DNA of 62,078 bases from Halomonas sp. (GTDB taxonomy: Bacteria > Pseudomonadota > Gammaproteobacteria > Pseudomonadales > Halomonadaceae): NCBI RefSeq assembly GCF_029263665.1, contig NZ_JAJUFQ010000025.1, forward strand, positions 1 through 62,078, written 5' to 3'. Each line of letters opens with the position of its first letter. Within the stretch, counting starts at the first letter, position 1. The notes below the pieces were generated by a model, which was not told where the DNA came from, ran no database searches, and saw nothing but the letters and a program-made list of their open reading frames with translations. Made by a program: the position numbers and the translations under genes. This document shows positions 8,454 to 16,531 of the stretch, in pieces.

Positions 8454-9259
8454 AGCGCCCGGAACTGGATCGCCCCGCCTTGCTGGAAGCACGTGGCATC
8501 ACACGCCTGTATGGCCCCAACCAGGGGTGTCAGGACATCGAGTTCACCCTGCATCAAGGCGAGGTCCTGGGAATTGTCGGTGAGTCCGGCTCTGGCAAGT
8601 CGACATTGCTGCGGACCTTGTCCGGCCTGGAAAAGCCGGACCATGGCCAGGTGATTTACCACAGCCAGGAAGGCAGCAGCGCCGGCCAGGCAGGTGAGCT
8701 TGACCTGTATGCCATCAGTGAAGCACGCCGCAGGGCCCTATTGCGCATGGAATGGGGGCTGGTGCACCAGAATCCTCGCGATGGATTGCGTCTGGGGGTG
8801 TCCGCCGGTGCCAATGTCGGTGAACGCCTGATGGCACTGGGGCAACGCCACTACGGCAACCTGCGTGCTGCAGGGCAGGACTGGATGGCACGAGTGGAGC
8901 TCGATCCACGCCGTATCGATGATGCGCCTCGGACATTTTCCGGTGGCATGCAACAACGCCTGCAGATTGCTCGTACCTTGGTCACTCAACCGCGCCTGGT
9001 ATTCATGGACGAACCGACCGGGGGACTGGACGTATCGGTGCAGGCACGTCTGCTCGACATGCTGCGTACGCTGACCCGTGAGCTGGGGCTGTCAGTGATT
9101 CTGGTCACCCACGATCTGGCTGTGGCGCGTCTGCTGTCCCACCGCCTGCTGGTAATGCGGCAAGGCAGGGTCGTCGAATCCGGCCTGACTGACCAGATCC
9201 TCGATGACCCACAGCATCCGTATACCCAGTTGCTGGTGTCCTCCGTGTTGACTCCCTGA
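8450..9259 (+). CDS. phnK: C-P lyase accessory ABC-type ATPase PhnK
   Basis: A 269-residue ABC ATPase that docks on the PhnJ side of the core complex rather than on a permease. Walker A GESGSGKST lies near residues 44-52, with signature FSGGMQQRLQIART, Walker B VFMDEPTGGLD and the switch HDL. Compared with nickel/peptide transporter ATPases it has the PhnK pattern LVHQNPRDGLRL. It overlaps phnJ by 4 bp and ends 12 bp before phnL. Confidence 0.95.
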   Translation: MKRPELDRPALLEARGITRLYGPNQGCQDIEFTLHQGEVLGIVGESGSGKSTLLRTLSGLEKPDHGQVIYHSQEGSSAGQAGELDLYAISEARRRALLRMEWGLVHQNPRDGLRLGVSAGANVGERLMALGQRHYGNLRAAGQDWMARVELDPRRIDDAPRTFSGGMQQRLQIARTLVTQPRLVFMDEPTGGLDVSVQARLLDMLRTLTRELGLSVILVTHDLAVARLLSHRLLVMRQGRVVESGLTDQILDDPQHPYTQLLVSSVLTP

Positions 9260-9271
9260 CAGGTGCCCAAG
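9257..9271 (+). promoter_or_regulatory. phnL: Ribosome binding site deciding the phnL start
   Basis: AGGTG at 9261-9265 lies 6-8 bases before ATG 9272 and itself contains the GTG that would be the alternative start. The ATG is favoured on spacing. Confidence 0.5.
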
Positions 9272-10162
9272 ATGACAGCCATGATCAAACCTTTTCTGAG
9301 TGCCGAAGCACTTTCCAAGAGCTTCACGCTGCATTCCCAGGGCGGTCAGCATCTAGTGGTAATGCATGACCTCAACCTTCAACTGGCGCCAGGAGAGTGC
9401 CTGGTGCTGGCCGGCCGCAGCGGTATCGGCAAGAGCACGCTGTTGAAGATGGTCAACGGCAACTACCGGGTTTCTGCCGGCCGCCTGACGCTGCATTTTG
9501 ATAGCGAAGATGGCTCAGACCACGCTGATGGCTCTGACTACGCTGATGGCTCTGACCACGCTGATGGCTCTGACAGCGGCGAACTGGAGCTTTCGACCCT
9601 GCCCGCCCACGCTTGGCATGTGCTGCGTCGCGACGTGATCGGTTATGTCAGCCAGTTCCTGCGAGTGGTTCCGCGAGTCAGTACCCGGGAAGTCGTGATG
9701 GAGCCGTTATTGAGCCGTGGCGCTGGCGAGGTTGAGGCCCGCCAGCGTGCTGAAGCGATGCTGGCGCGACTCAACCTGCCCGAGCGTCTGTGGGACCTTG
9801 CGCCGGGCACCTTCTCCGGCGGGGAGCAGCAGCGTGTCAACATCGCTCGGGGTTTCATTGCCGAGCATCCGCTGCTCCTGCTGGATGAGCCCACGGCTTC
9901 TCTGGATGCCGCCAACCGAGACGTGGTGGTCGAGTTGATCCTGGAAGCGAAGGCGCGGGGGACTGCCATGCTGGGTATCTTCCACGATGAGGATGTCCGT
10001 GACCGGGTTGCGGACCGCTTGCTGCATCTCGAAGCCACTGTTCTCGAAACCTCTTGTCTTGAAACTACAAACACAGGTCTTGAAAACACAGGTCTTGAAA
10101 CCACGGGCCTTGAAAGTACGGGTCTCAAAACCACTTCACCGACGACAGAGGAAACCGAGTGA
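9272..10162 (+). CDS. phnL: C-P lyase accessory ABC-type ATPase PhnL, with repeat insertions
   Basis: A 296-residue ABC ATPase (E. coli PhnL about 226) needed to form the ribose-1-phosphonate intermediate. Walker A GRSGIGKST, signature FSGGEQQRVNIARG and Walker B LLLLDEPTASLD are all intact. Two parts are unusual. Residues ~80-101 are built from an 18-bp repeat (DGSDHA/DGSDYA units) inserted between Walker A and the Q-loop region. The C-terminal ~35 residues are pentapeptides of the type LETTG from a 15-bp repeat. The ATG at 9272 is chosen because AGGTG sits 8 bases upstream; an in-frame GTG at 9263 is the alternative. The stop overlaps phnM by one base. Confidence 0.94.
   Translation: MTAMIKPFLSAEALSKSFTLHSQGGQHLVVMHDLNLQLAPGECLVLAGRSGIGKSTLLKMVNGNYRVSAGRLTLHFDSEDGSDHADGSDYADGSDHADGSDSGELELSTLPAHAWHVLRRDVIGYVSQFLRVVPRVSTREVVMEPLLSRGAGEVEARQRAEAMLARLNLPERLWDLAPGTFSGGEQQRVNIARGFIAEHPLLLLDEPTASLDAANRDVVVELILEAKARGTAMLGIFHDEDVRDRVADRLLHLEATVLETSCLETTNTGLENTGLETTGLESTGLKTTSPTTEETE
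9509..9574 (+). repeat. 18-bp tandem repeat inside phnL
   Basis: About 3.7 copies of an 18-bp unit (GATGGCTCTGACCACGCT type) run in frame from 9509 to 9574, with changes at only a few positions. They encode a strongly acidic D-G-S-D-(H/Y)-A repeat. Confidence 0.9.
10043..10138 (+). repeat. 15-bp tandem repeat at the phnL 3' end
   Basis: Units of the type CTTGAAAACACAGGT run in frame to 24 bp before the phnL stop. The clearest four occupy 10079-10138; 10043-10078 holds two degenerate copies, one of 21 bp. Confidence 0.88.
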
Positions 10163-11310
10163 TGGGTATCAATGATCAGATCTTGACCAACGCTCGCCTG
10201 GTGCTCGATGACGAGGTCGTGGCGGGCAGCCTGGTGATCAAGGATGGACACATTGCCGCCGTGGAGCAGGGTCCGATTTCCCTGCCGGGAGTCGTGGACT
10301 GCCAGGGCGATATTCTGATGCCCGGAATGATCGAGCTGCATACCGACAACATGGAAAAGTATTTCCAGCCTCGCCCCAAGGTGTCCTGGCCAAGCCGCCA
10401 GGCGGCCCTGGCCCATGATGCTCAGATGGCGGCCAGTGGTATCACCACCGTATTCGATGCGGTTTCCATCGGCGATGTCGATGAACAGAGCATGCGCCAT
10501 GGGGCCCTGGGCGAGATGGTGGCCTCGCTGGAGGACATCTCGCGCAGTGGCATATCCCGGGTCGAACACTATCTCCACCTGCGCTGTGAAGTGTGTCATC
10601 CCGATACGCTGGAACGCTTCACATCATTGCTGGAGACGTCGAATCTGGGGCTGGTGTCACTGATGGACCATTCGCCGGGACAGCGTCAGTTCGTCAGCCT
10701 GGATGCCTACCGCACCTACTACCAGGGCAAGCATCGTCTGGATGATGCCAGCATGGATGCCTTCATTGAACGCCAGCTGGCCAACAGCGCCCAGTATTCC
10801 AGTGCCAATCGCCAGGCCATTGCCGCGATTTGCCGGGAGCGTGGCATCGCGCTGGCCAGTCATGATGATGCCACGGTGGAGCATGTGGCCGAGAGCGTCG
10901 AGTATGGCACCCAAGTGGCTGAATTCCCCACTACCCGCGAGGCGGCCGTGGCCTCTCATCGTAATGGCCTGGCGGTGATGATGGGAGCACCCAACGTGGT
11001 TCGCGGAGGGTCACATTCCGGCAACATTGCCGCGGTAGAACTTGTGCGTCTAGGCGTGCTCGATGTGCTGTCTTCCGATTACTACCCGGCCGCCTTGCTT
11101 GACGCCATATTCCGTATCGCTGCCATGGAGGATGGCTACCCACTGCCGCGTGCCGTGGCCTGTGCCACTCGCCACCCGGCCGAGGCGGTGGGTCTGACGG
11201 ATCGCGGGCGGATTGCGGCAGGGCTACGTGCCGACCTGGTCCGCGTGCGTGAGGTCGATGGTCATCCGCTGGTACAGCGGGTGTGGTGCGCCGGCCGGCA
11301 GGTGCACTGA
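10162..11310 (+). CDS. phnM: Alpha-D-ribose 1-methylphosphonate 5-triphosphate diphosphatase PhnM
   Basis: A 382-residue amidohydrolase-superfamily enzyme that removes pyrophosphate from ribose-1-phosphonate 5-triphosphate before PhnJ acts. Metal-site and family motifs include PGMIELHTDNMEK, HYLHLRCEV, SHDDATVEH and SSDYYPAALL. ATG at 10162 overlaps the phnL TGA; a GTG one codon earlier is the other option. The stop overlaps the phnN ATG (ATGA). Length and order match other complete phn operons. Confidence 0.96.
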   Translation: MGINDQILTNARLVLDDEVVAGSLVIKDGHIAAVEQGPISLPGVVDCQGDILMPGMIELHTDNMEKYFQPRPKVSWPSRQAALAHDAQMAASGITTVFDAVSIGDVDEQSMRHGALGEMVASLEDISRSGISRVEHYLHLRCEVCHPDTLERFTSLLETSNLGLVSLMDHSPGQRQFVSLDAYRTYYQGKHRLDDASMDAFIERQLANSAQYSSANRQAIAAICRERGIALASHDDATVEHVAESVEYGTQVAEFPTTREAAVASHRNGLAVMMGAPNVVRGGSHSGNIAAVELVRLGVLDVLSSDYYPAALLDAIFRIAAMEDGYPLPRAVACATRHPAEAVGLTDRGRIAAGLRADLVRVREVDGHPLVQRVWCAGRQVH

Positions 11311-11894
11311 TGGGCAGACTCATCTATCTGATCGGCGCCAGTGGCGTGGGCAAGGACAGCCTGCTGAATGAAGCGCGCAAGGTGCGCCCGGACTGGCTGG
11401 TTGCCCACCGTTATATCACTCGGGATAGTGGCACGACCGAGCGCTGTGTGACGTTGAGTGAAGCCGAGTTTGCCAAGCGGCAGGCGCTGAGAATGTTCTG
11501 TCTGCATTGGCGCGCTCATGGGTTGTGTTATGGCGTAGGCACGGAAGTAGAGGATTGGTGTCGGCGTGGTACCCATGTATTGCTCAATGGCAGCAGGAGG
11601 GCCTTGCCTCAGGCATGGGAACGTTTCGGGACGACCCTTCTGCCGGTCGTGGTCACGGCGTCCACGGCCGTGTTGCGAGAGCGTCTTGAGCAACGCGGTC
11701 GCGAGACTCCGGAGCAGATTGCCGATCGCCTGGCGCGGCACCTGGAAATCGAGGAGGAGTTGGCCCGCGAGCATCCTGAACTGGCGCGGATTGATAATGG
11801 TGGCACCCTGCAACAGAGCCTGGAGGCCTTGGCCGAGCTTATCGATAGCACGGATGCCGGATGTCACAAGAGCAAGTGTGGCAAGAGCTTGTAA
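11310..11894 (+). CDS. phnN: Ribose 1,5-bisphosphate phosphokinase PhnN
   Basis: A 194-residue kinase of the guanylate-kinase-like fold that converts ribose 1,5-bisphosphate to PRPP, the last recycling step of the C-P lyase route. P-loop GASGVGKDS is at residues ~8-16, followed by HRYITRD and GLCYGVG. ATG at 11310 is preferred over an in-frame GTG at 11283 because it gives the 4-bp overlap seen along this operon and starts right at the kinase core. The last residues and the TAA stop lie in the first unit of a 13-bp repeat, so the C-terminus has been re-made by duplication. Confidence 0.93.
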   Translation: MGRLIYLIGASGVGKDSLLNEARKVRPDWLVAHRYITRDSGTTERCVTLSEAEFAKRQALRMFCLHWRAHGLCYGVGTEVEDWCRRGTHVLLNGSRRALPQAWERFGTTLLPVVVTASTAVLRERLEQRGRETPEQIADRLARHLEIEEELAREHPELARIDNGGTLQQSLEALAELIDSTDAGCHKSKCGKSL

Positions 11895-11924
11895 CCAGAA
11901 CTTGTAACCAGAACTTGTAACTGG
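11886..11924 (+). repeat. 13-bp triple repeat across the phnN stop codon
   Basis: Three consecutive copies of AACTTGTAACCAG (11886-11898, 11899-11911, 11912-11924, few mismatches). The TAA in the first copy is the phnN stop, and the later copies repeat that stop in other frames. Confidence 0.9.
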
Positions 11925-11937
11925 GAATGGAGAGGCC

Positions 11938-12717
11938 ATGGAGTTTCGCTTCATCGGCACTGGCGACAGTGCTCAGGTGCCACGTTTTGGCTGTGACTGC
12001 GTCGCCTGTACCAAGGCACGCGTATTTACCAGTCATCAGCGTGGTCCTTGCTGCGCTGAGGTATGGGTAGACGGGAAGCGCTATCTGCTGGATGCCGGGC
12101 GTACCGATCTGGCCCACAGTTGTGAGCTGGAACGGCCTGCCGCCTTTTTCATCACCCATTACCATGCGGACCACGTGCAGGGGCTTTTTCACCTGCGCTG
12201 GGGAACGGGAGCGTCCATCCCGGTATATGGCCCCAAGGATGCGCAGGGCTGTGCGGACCTCTACCGCAACCATGGCGTGCTGGATTTTCAGCCCGGGCTC
12301 AAGCCATTCAAGACCTTGAAACTGGATTCTCTCTCCGTGACACCGGTACCGCTCAATCACAGTAAACCGACCCTGGGGTATTGTCTGGACGATGGCGGCA
12401 CACGCCTGGCGTACCTGACCGATACCTTGGGGCTGCCAGTGGAAACCGAGCGCTTTCTGCGCGATTGGGGGGCCGACGTGATCATCCTGGACGCCTGCCA
12501 CCCGGCCTCCCATACTCATCCACGTAATCACAACACCATCACCCAGGCTCTGGAAATCATTACCCGTCTGGATCCACCCCGGGCCTACCTGACGCATATC
12601 AGTCATGATCTTGATGCTGAATGCATTGCCCATCCCCCCGTGTTACCTGCCAAGGTACGCATTGCCCGGGATGGTGAGAGCCTGGAAGATGGAGGGAAAA
12701 TGCGTGCGGTCTCCTGA
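11938..12717 (+). CDS. phnP: Phosphoribosyl 1,2-cyclic phosphate phosphodiesterase PhnP
   Basis: A 259-residue MBL-fold hydrolase that opens 5-phospho-ribose 1,2-cyclic phosphate, the product of PhnJ, to ribose 1,5-bisphosphate. The metal motif HYHADHVQGL is present, with a later DACHP and a closing THISHDLD. The N-terminal FGCDCVAC cluster provides the extra structural zinc cysteines typical of PhnP. It follows phnN after 43 bp, across the 13-bp repeat, with TGGAGAGGCC as ribosome binding site. No phnO is present, so aminoalkylphosphonate acetylation is not encoded here. Confidence 0.95.
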   Translation: MEFRFIGTGDSAQVPRFGCDCVACTKARVFTSHQRGPCCAEVWVDGKRYLLDAGRTDLAHSCELERPAAFFITHYHADHVQGLFHLRWGTGASIPVYGPKDAQGCADLYRNHGVLDFQPGLKPFKTLKLDSLSVTPVPLNHSKPTLGYCLDDGGTRLAYLTDTLGLPVETERFLRDWGADVIILDACHPASHTHPRNHNTITQALEIITRLDPPRAYLTHISHDLDAECIAHPPVLPAKVRIARDGESLEDGGKMRAVS

Positions 12718-12755
12718 ATGGAAGGCGCCACCAGAAAAGTGTAGGGAGAAGCAAT

Positions 12756-13190
12756 ATGCTTGAACTGTCGATACGTTATCTACACTTCATGGGGATTCTG
12801 GTGCTGGTATCCATGCTGGTGGTGGAACACCTGCTGTTGAAAGGGGAGTTGCTGGCGGAAGAGCTGCGCCGACTGGCGAGGGTGGATGCCATTTATGGCA
12901 TTTCAGCATTAGTGGTGTTGGCAACCGGGCTGACGATGTGGCTGCTGGTGGGGAAGCCCGCCGGATTTTACACTGCCAATCCGGTGTTTCATGCCAAGGT
13001 GACCCTGTTCATCCTGCTGGCTCTGCTGTCGATCTATCCAACGATCTTTCTTACCAGGCATCGCCGGAGTGCCTCTGCGTCGGTTTCCGTCCCGCGCCTG
13101 ATCCCTGTGCTGCTGCGCATTGAGCTGTTTGGCATCATCGTGATTCCGCTGCTGGCCGTTCTCATGGCAAGAGGCGTGGGCCTCGGCTAG
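12756..13190 (+). CDS. DUF2214 family inner-membrane protein
   Basis: A 144-residue integral membrane protein with four hydrophobic segments (residues ~5-25, 45-65, 80-100, 115-140). A conserved His (RYLHFMG) near the start and HAK (VFHAKVT) in the third segment are typical of the DUF2214 family and could bind haem or metal, which is inference. It starts 38 bp after phnP behind GGGAG, so it may ride on the phn transcript, but nothing links it to phosphonate use. A strong hairpin follows it. Function unknown. Confidence 0.8.
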   Translation: MLELSIRYLHFMGILVLVSMLVVEHLLLKGELLAEELRRLARVDAIYGISALVVLATGLTMWLLVGKPAGFYTANPVFHAKVTLFILLALLSIYPTIFLTRHRRSASASVSVPRLIPVLLRIELFGIIVIPLLAVLMARGVGLG

Positions 13191-13261
13191 TCGTTGTCTG
13201 CTCCCATGTGTCGATGAAACACACACCTGTCGCTGGGTTGACTTTGCCTGTCGACAAACTC

Positions 13262-13295
13262 CTGCGCCCGGTCAGCTCTGCTCGACCGGGCGCAG
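13262..13295. terminator. Bidirectional hairpin between convergent genes
   Basis: A perfect 12-bp stem (CTGCGCCCGGTC and its complement) with a 10-base loop lies between the DUF2214 gene and the convergent dkgB gene. No T-run of note follows on the plus side, so the termination strength is uncertain. Confidence 0.65.
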
Positions 13296-13343
13296 AAGGT
13301 TCGCATCAGAGAATGATGAGAGAGTTTCTAGAGAGTTGATCGA

Positions 13344-14153
13344 TTACTGATCCCACTCGGGGGCAAAGTCCGGGTTGGCAACACGCTCACCACGGTCCAG
13401 GCTGGCAATGGCCGCCATTTCATCATCGGACAACTGCAGCTTCAGCGCCTCGATATTGCTTTTCAGGTTTTTTGCCTTGGTGGAGGACGGGAAGGTGGGA
13501 ATACCGAGCTGATTCAACCAGGCGATAGCAATCTGTGCAGGGCTGACCGCGTGGCGTTCAGCGATACCCTTGAGCGTTTCATCATCCATCACCTTGCCCA
13601 CTGCCAAGGGCATGAAGGCGGTCGGCGTGATGCCATGGCGTTGGCAATGAGCGACCAGCTCACGGTTCTGCAGGAACGGGTGTATCTCGATTTGATTAGT
13701 GAGAATTTCCCCTTCTCCGAGGATCTCCACGGCCTGACTGACCTGGGTGATAGTGAAGTTGGAGATGCCGATATGGCGGGCTTTTCCTGCCTCCTTGACC
13801 TCTTTCAGTGCCGTCAGGTAATCCTGCATTGGCACCGCGTTGCCGGGAGAAGGCCAGTGAATCAGCAGCAGGTCGACATATTCCATGCCGAGCCTCTCCA
13901 GGCTTTCATCAACACTGGCTTTAAGATCTGCCGGCTCCAGGCGTTCCCACCACACCTTGGTGGTAATGAAGAGCTCTTCACGCGGCACGCCACTGTCATT
14001 CAGCGTTGCGCCAACTTCAGCTTCATTGCCATAGAACTGAGCGGTATCGAAATGGCGATAGCCGAGTTTCAGCGCTTCCTCGATGGCGAATTTCAGCGTG
14101 TCGCCTGTCAGGCGAAAGGTACCCAGTCCGGGATTGGGAATTGCAGTTGTCAT
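13344..14153 (-). CDS. dkgB: Aldo/keto reductase, 2,5-diketo-D-gluconate reductase type (DkgB-like)
   Basis: A 269-residue NADPH-dependent aldo/keto reductase. The catalytic tetrad is recognisable: Asp and Tyr in FDTAQFYGNE, Lys in TTKVWW and His in LLIHWPSP. GLGTFRL near the start and the GISNF and PSSTKAKNLKSN cofactor motifs are standard. The start MTTAIPNPGLG is chosen from homology with E. coli DkgB (267 residues); longer in-frame starts add an unconserved leader. It reduces small aldehydes such as methylglyoxal as well as diketogluconate. It lies 65 bp downstream of an MFS gene on the same strand, both divergent from a LysR gene. Confidence 0.88.
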   Translation of the reverse strand: MTTAIPNPGLGTFRLTGDTLKFAIEEALKLGYRHFDTAQFYGNEAEVGATLNDSGVPREELFITTKVWWERLEPADLKASVDESLERLGMEYVDLLLIHWPSPGNAVPMQDYLTALKEVKEAGKARHIGISNFTITQVSQAVEILGEGEILTNQIEIHPFLQNRELVAHCQRHGITPTAFMPLAVGKVMDDETLKGIAERHAVSPAQIAIAWLNQLGIPTFPSSTKAKNLKSNIEALKLQLSDDEMAAIASLDRGERVANPDFAPEWDQ

Positions 14154-14218
14154 GGCAGCTCTATCTTTATGGGTTGCAGGGGTGATACGAATCGGTCTTG
14201 TAAAGTTAGCATGCAAAT

Positions 14219-15403
14219 TTACTGAGTGCTGGGCAAGCGAGTCATGCGGCGCTGGTCCAGGACACCAGACAGACGAGTGGCCAGCAGGGCAAACAGTACG
14301 ATGATCGCGCCGATCCAGGCCGTGTCGGTGAGCTCCATGGTATCGACAGTCCAGCCTCCGACCAGCGAACCCAGGGCAATGCCGATGTTGAACGCCGCGA
14401 TATTCAATCCTGAGGCGACGTCCACGGCTTCCGGGACATAGCGCTCGGCCAGCTGTACCACATAGACCTGGAGCCCCGGGACATTACCAAAGGCAAAGGC
14501 TCCCCAGACCACGATAGTGAGAATGGCAGTCAGCGGATGTGGCGCAGTGAAAGCGAAGGTCAACAGAATCAGCGCCAGGCCGGCGAAGATGAGGTACAGA
14601 GCACCGATAGGGCCTTGGCGGTCGGCGAGCTTTCCTCCATACAGGTTACCTATGGCGACCGAAGCACCATATACCAGCATGATCAAGCTGACGCTGTTGC
14701 TGCTGAAGCCGCTGACCTGCTCAAGGATGGGAGCGAGGAAGGTGAAAGCAGTGAAAGTGCCACCATACCCCAGGATGGTAATTGCATAGACCAGCAGCAG
14801 ACGCGGATGGGTCAATACCTTGAGTTGCTGGGAGAGACTGGCGGGAGCTGGACGCTTGAGATTGCGTGGTACCAGCAGTGCACTTCCGAGCAGAGCGATG
14901 ACACCGAGCAACGACACCACCAGGAACGTTGCGCGCCAGCCAAAGTGCTGGCCGATCCAGGTGCCCAGAGGCACTCCTGTTACCAGTGCCACGGTCAGGC
15001 CGGTGAACATGATGGCAATGGCGCTGGCTTCCTTGTCCTTGCTGACCAGGCTGGTGGCAATGGTCGAACCAATGGAGAAGAACACACCGTGGGCCAGTCC
15101 GGTCAGCACGCGAGCCGCAATCAAGGAACCATAGCCTGGCGCTTGCCAGGCCAGCAGATTTCCTGCAATGAACAGGCTCATCAGTGCAAGGAGTACCCAC
15201 TTGCGGTTGAAGCGACTGCTCAATGCGGTGAGCACCGGTGCACCGATGGCAACGCCGAGTGCATAGAGACTGACCAGCAGGCCCGCTGAAGGCAGGCTGA
15301 CAGCCAGATCAGAGGCAATGGTGGGCACCAGTCCGACGATCACGAACTCGGTGGTGCCAATGGCAAAGGCGCTCAGGGTAAGCGCGAACAGGGCAATAGG
15401 CAT
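14219..15403 (-). CDS. MFS transporter of the DHA1 efflux family
   Basis: A 394-residue membrane protein with twelve predicted helices. It begins IALFALTLSAFAIGTTEFVIVGLVP, close to the AraJ/YdhP/sugar-efflux group of DHA1 exporters. The loop motif RFNRKWVLLALM (motif A-like) and a central loop near residue 200 separate the two halves. GGGAG lies 7 bases before the ATG. Partnered with dkgB and a divergent LysR gene, it may export a toxic carbonyl or arabinose-like compound; the substrate is not decided by the sequence. Confidence 0.85.
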   Translation of the reverse strand: MPIALFALTLSAFAIGTTEFVIVGLVPTIASDLAVSLPSAGLLVSLYALGVAIGAPVLTALSSRFNRKWVLLALMSLFIAGNLLAWQAPGYGSLIAARVLTGLAHGVFFSIGSTIATSLVSKDKEASAIAIMFTGLTVALVTGVPLGTWIGQHFGWRATFLVVSLLGVIALLGSALLVPRNLKRPAPASLSQQLKVLTHPRLLLVYAITILGYGGTFTAFTFLAPILEQVSGFSSNSVSLIMLVYGASVAIGNLYGGKLADRQGPIGALYLIFAGLALILLTFAFTAPHPLTAILTIVVWGAFAFGNVPGLQVYVVQLAERYVPEAVDVASGLNIAAFNIGIALGSLVGGWTVDTMELTDTAWIGAIIVLFALLATRLSGVLDQRRMTRLPSTQ

Positions 15404-15535
15404 GGAGAACTCTCCCGAAACAATGGCAAGGACGCTGGCGTCCTGTGAATGCGGCGCAGTGTGGCGGGAGAAACTTTTTCGATAAATGCTATATTCGGGA
15501 AAATACCTTTGTACAAATCGAGATAATTGGCCTGG

Positions 15536-16420
15536 ATGAAAACTCGCTCCGATGATCTGGAACTCTTGCTGGCGGTAGTGGATGCTGGAGGCTTCAGTGC
15601 CGCAGCGCAGCGCCTGGATATTCCCGTTGCCCGTGTATCACGTGCCATTCAGCGGCTTGAACATAATCTGCAGGTGCCGCTGCTCAACCGTACCACGCGC
15701 AGTGTCGCGTTGACGGCCGAAGGACGTTGCTTTGTCGATGAAGTACGTACAGGACTCGAGCAGCTCAATGCTGCCGAGGAAGCCTTGTCACTGGCCCAGG
15801 GTGAGCCGCGTGGTCGCTTGCGAGTCGATGCTGCCAGCCCCTTTGTGCTGCATCAGCTAGTGCCTCTGGTAGCCGAGTTCCGCCAGCGTTATCCCGCCAT
15901 TGAGCTGGAGCTGACGGCCAGTGATGATATCATCAACCTACTCGAACAACGCACGGATGTTGCCATTCGCATCGGTGCACTGACGGATTCCTCGTTGCAT
16001 GCCAGGTTGCTGGGGCGTTCGCGCCTGTATCTGGTCGCCAGCCCCGACTATCTAGCCAGCGCCGGGACACCAGTATCCTCCGCGGACCTTGTCCATCATC
16101 AGCGTATTGGCTTTCTCGGCTCGAACGTCCTCAACCAGTGGCCGGTGGATGGGCTGGATGGCGAGATAGCGCCGACACTGGCTTCATCCAGTGGTGAAGT
16201 CGTCCGTCAGCTGTGCCTGGCAGGCCAGGGTATTGCCTGCCTGTCAAACTTCATGATCGGCGAGGATGTCAGGGCCGGGCGCCTCAAGCCCGTACTCAGC
16301 GAGCTGATGCGGCATGGTGGCGCCCGCGAGCAGGTTCAGGCGGTGTACTATCGTAACACCGCCATGTCGGTACGCATTCAAGCCTTCCTGGATGTCATTG
16401 CACCGCGCCTGACGTTGTGA
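15536..16420 (+). CDS. LysR-family transcriptional regulator
   Basis: A 294-residue regulator. Residues 1-65 form the LysR winged helix (LELLLAVVDAGGFSAAAQRLDIPVARVSRAIQRLE is the recognition pattern, of which only the type is cited). Residues ~90-290 are the effector domain. It resembles the CrgA/YafC group that usually sits next to aldo/keto reductase or MFS genes. The ATG at 15536 (MKTRSDD) is preferred to an upstream TTG. The 132-bp gap to the divergent MFS gene should carry the shared control region. A strong hairpin follows at 16479-16509. Confidence 0.9.
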   Translation: MKTRSDDLELLLAVVDAGGFSAAAQRLDIPVARVSRAIQRLEHNLQVPLLNRTTRSVALTAEGRCFVDEVRTGLEQLNAAEEALSLAQGEPRGRLRVDAASPFVLHQLVPLVAEFRQRYPAIELELTASDDIINLLEQRTDVAIRIGALTDSSLHARLLGRSRLYLVASPDYLASAGTPVSSADLVHHQRIGFLGSNVLNQWPVDGLDGEIAPTLASSSGEVVRQLCLAGQGIACLSNFMIGEDVRAGRLKPVLSELMRHGGAREQVQAVYYRNTAMSVRIQAFLDVIAPRLTL

Positions 16421-16478
16421 TGTCGCTTTTTCAAGTCTTCTGGCTGGGCTCTTTGAACTGATAAGCATGGTGCTGCAG

Positions 16479-16509
16479 GTATCTCATCCAGTTTGACTGG
16501 ATGAGATAC
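16479..16509. terminator. Perfect 14-bp hairpin between convergent genes
   Basis: GTATCTCATCCAGT and its exact complement are separated by TTG, between the lysR end (16420) and the aldehyde dehydrogenase end (16532). There is no T-run, so it may stall or stabilise transcripts rather than act as a classical terminator. Confidence 0.6.
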
Positions 16510-16531
16510 TCCATTCTTACGCTATCCAGGG

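Noticed and set aside
9643..10599. 318-residue reverse-strand frame across phnL/phnM
   Set aside because: Shadow of conserved genes; its low-complexity middle is just the complement of the repeat tail.
14537..15289. 250-residue plus-strand frame inside the MFS gene
   Set aside because: Polar, unstructured composition and no start signal; the opposite strand encodes a clear transporter.
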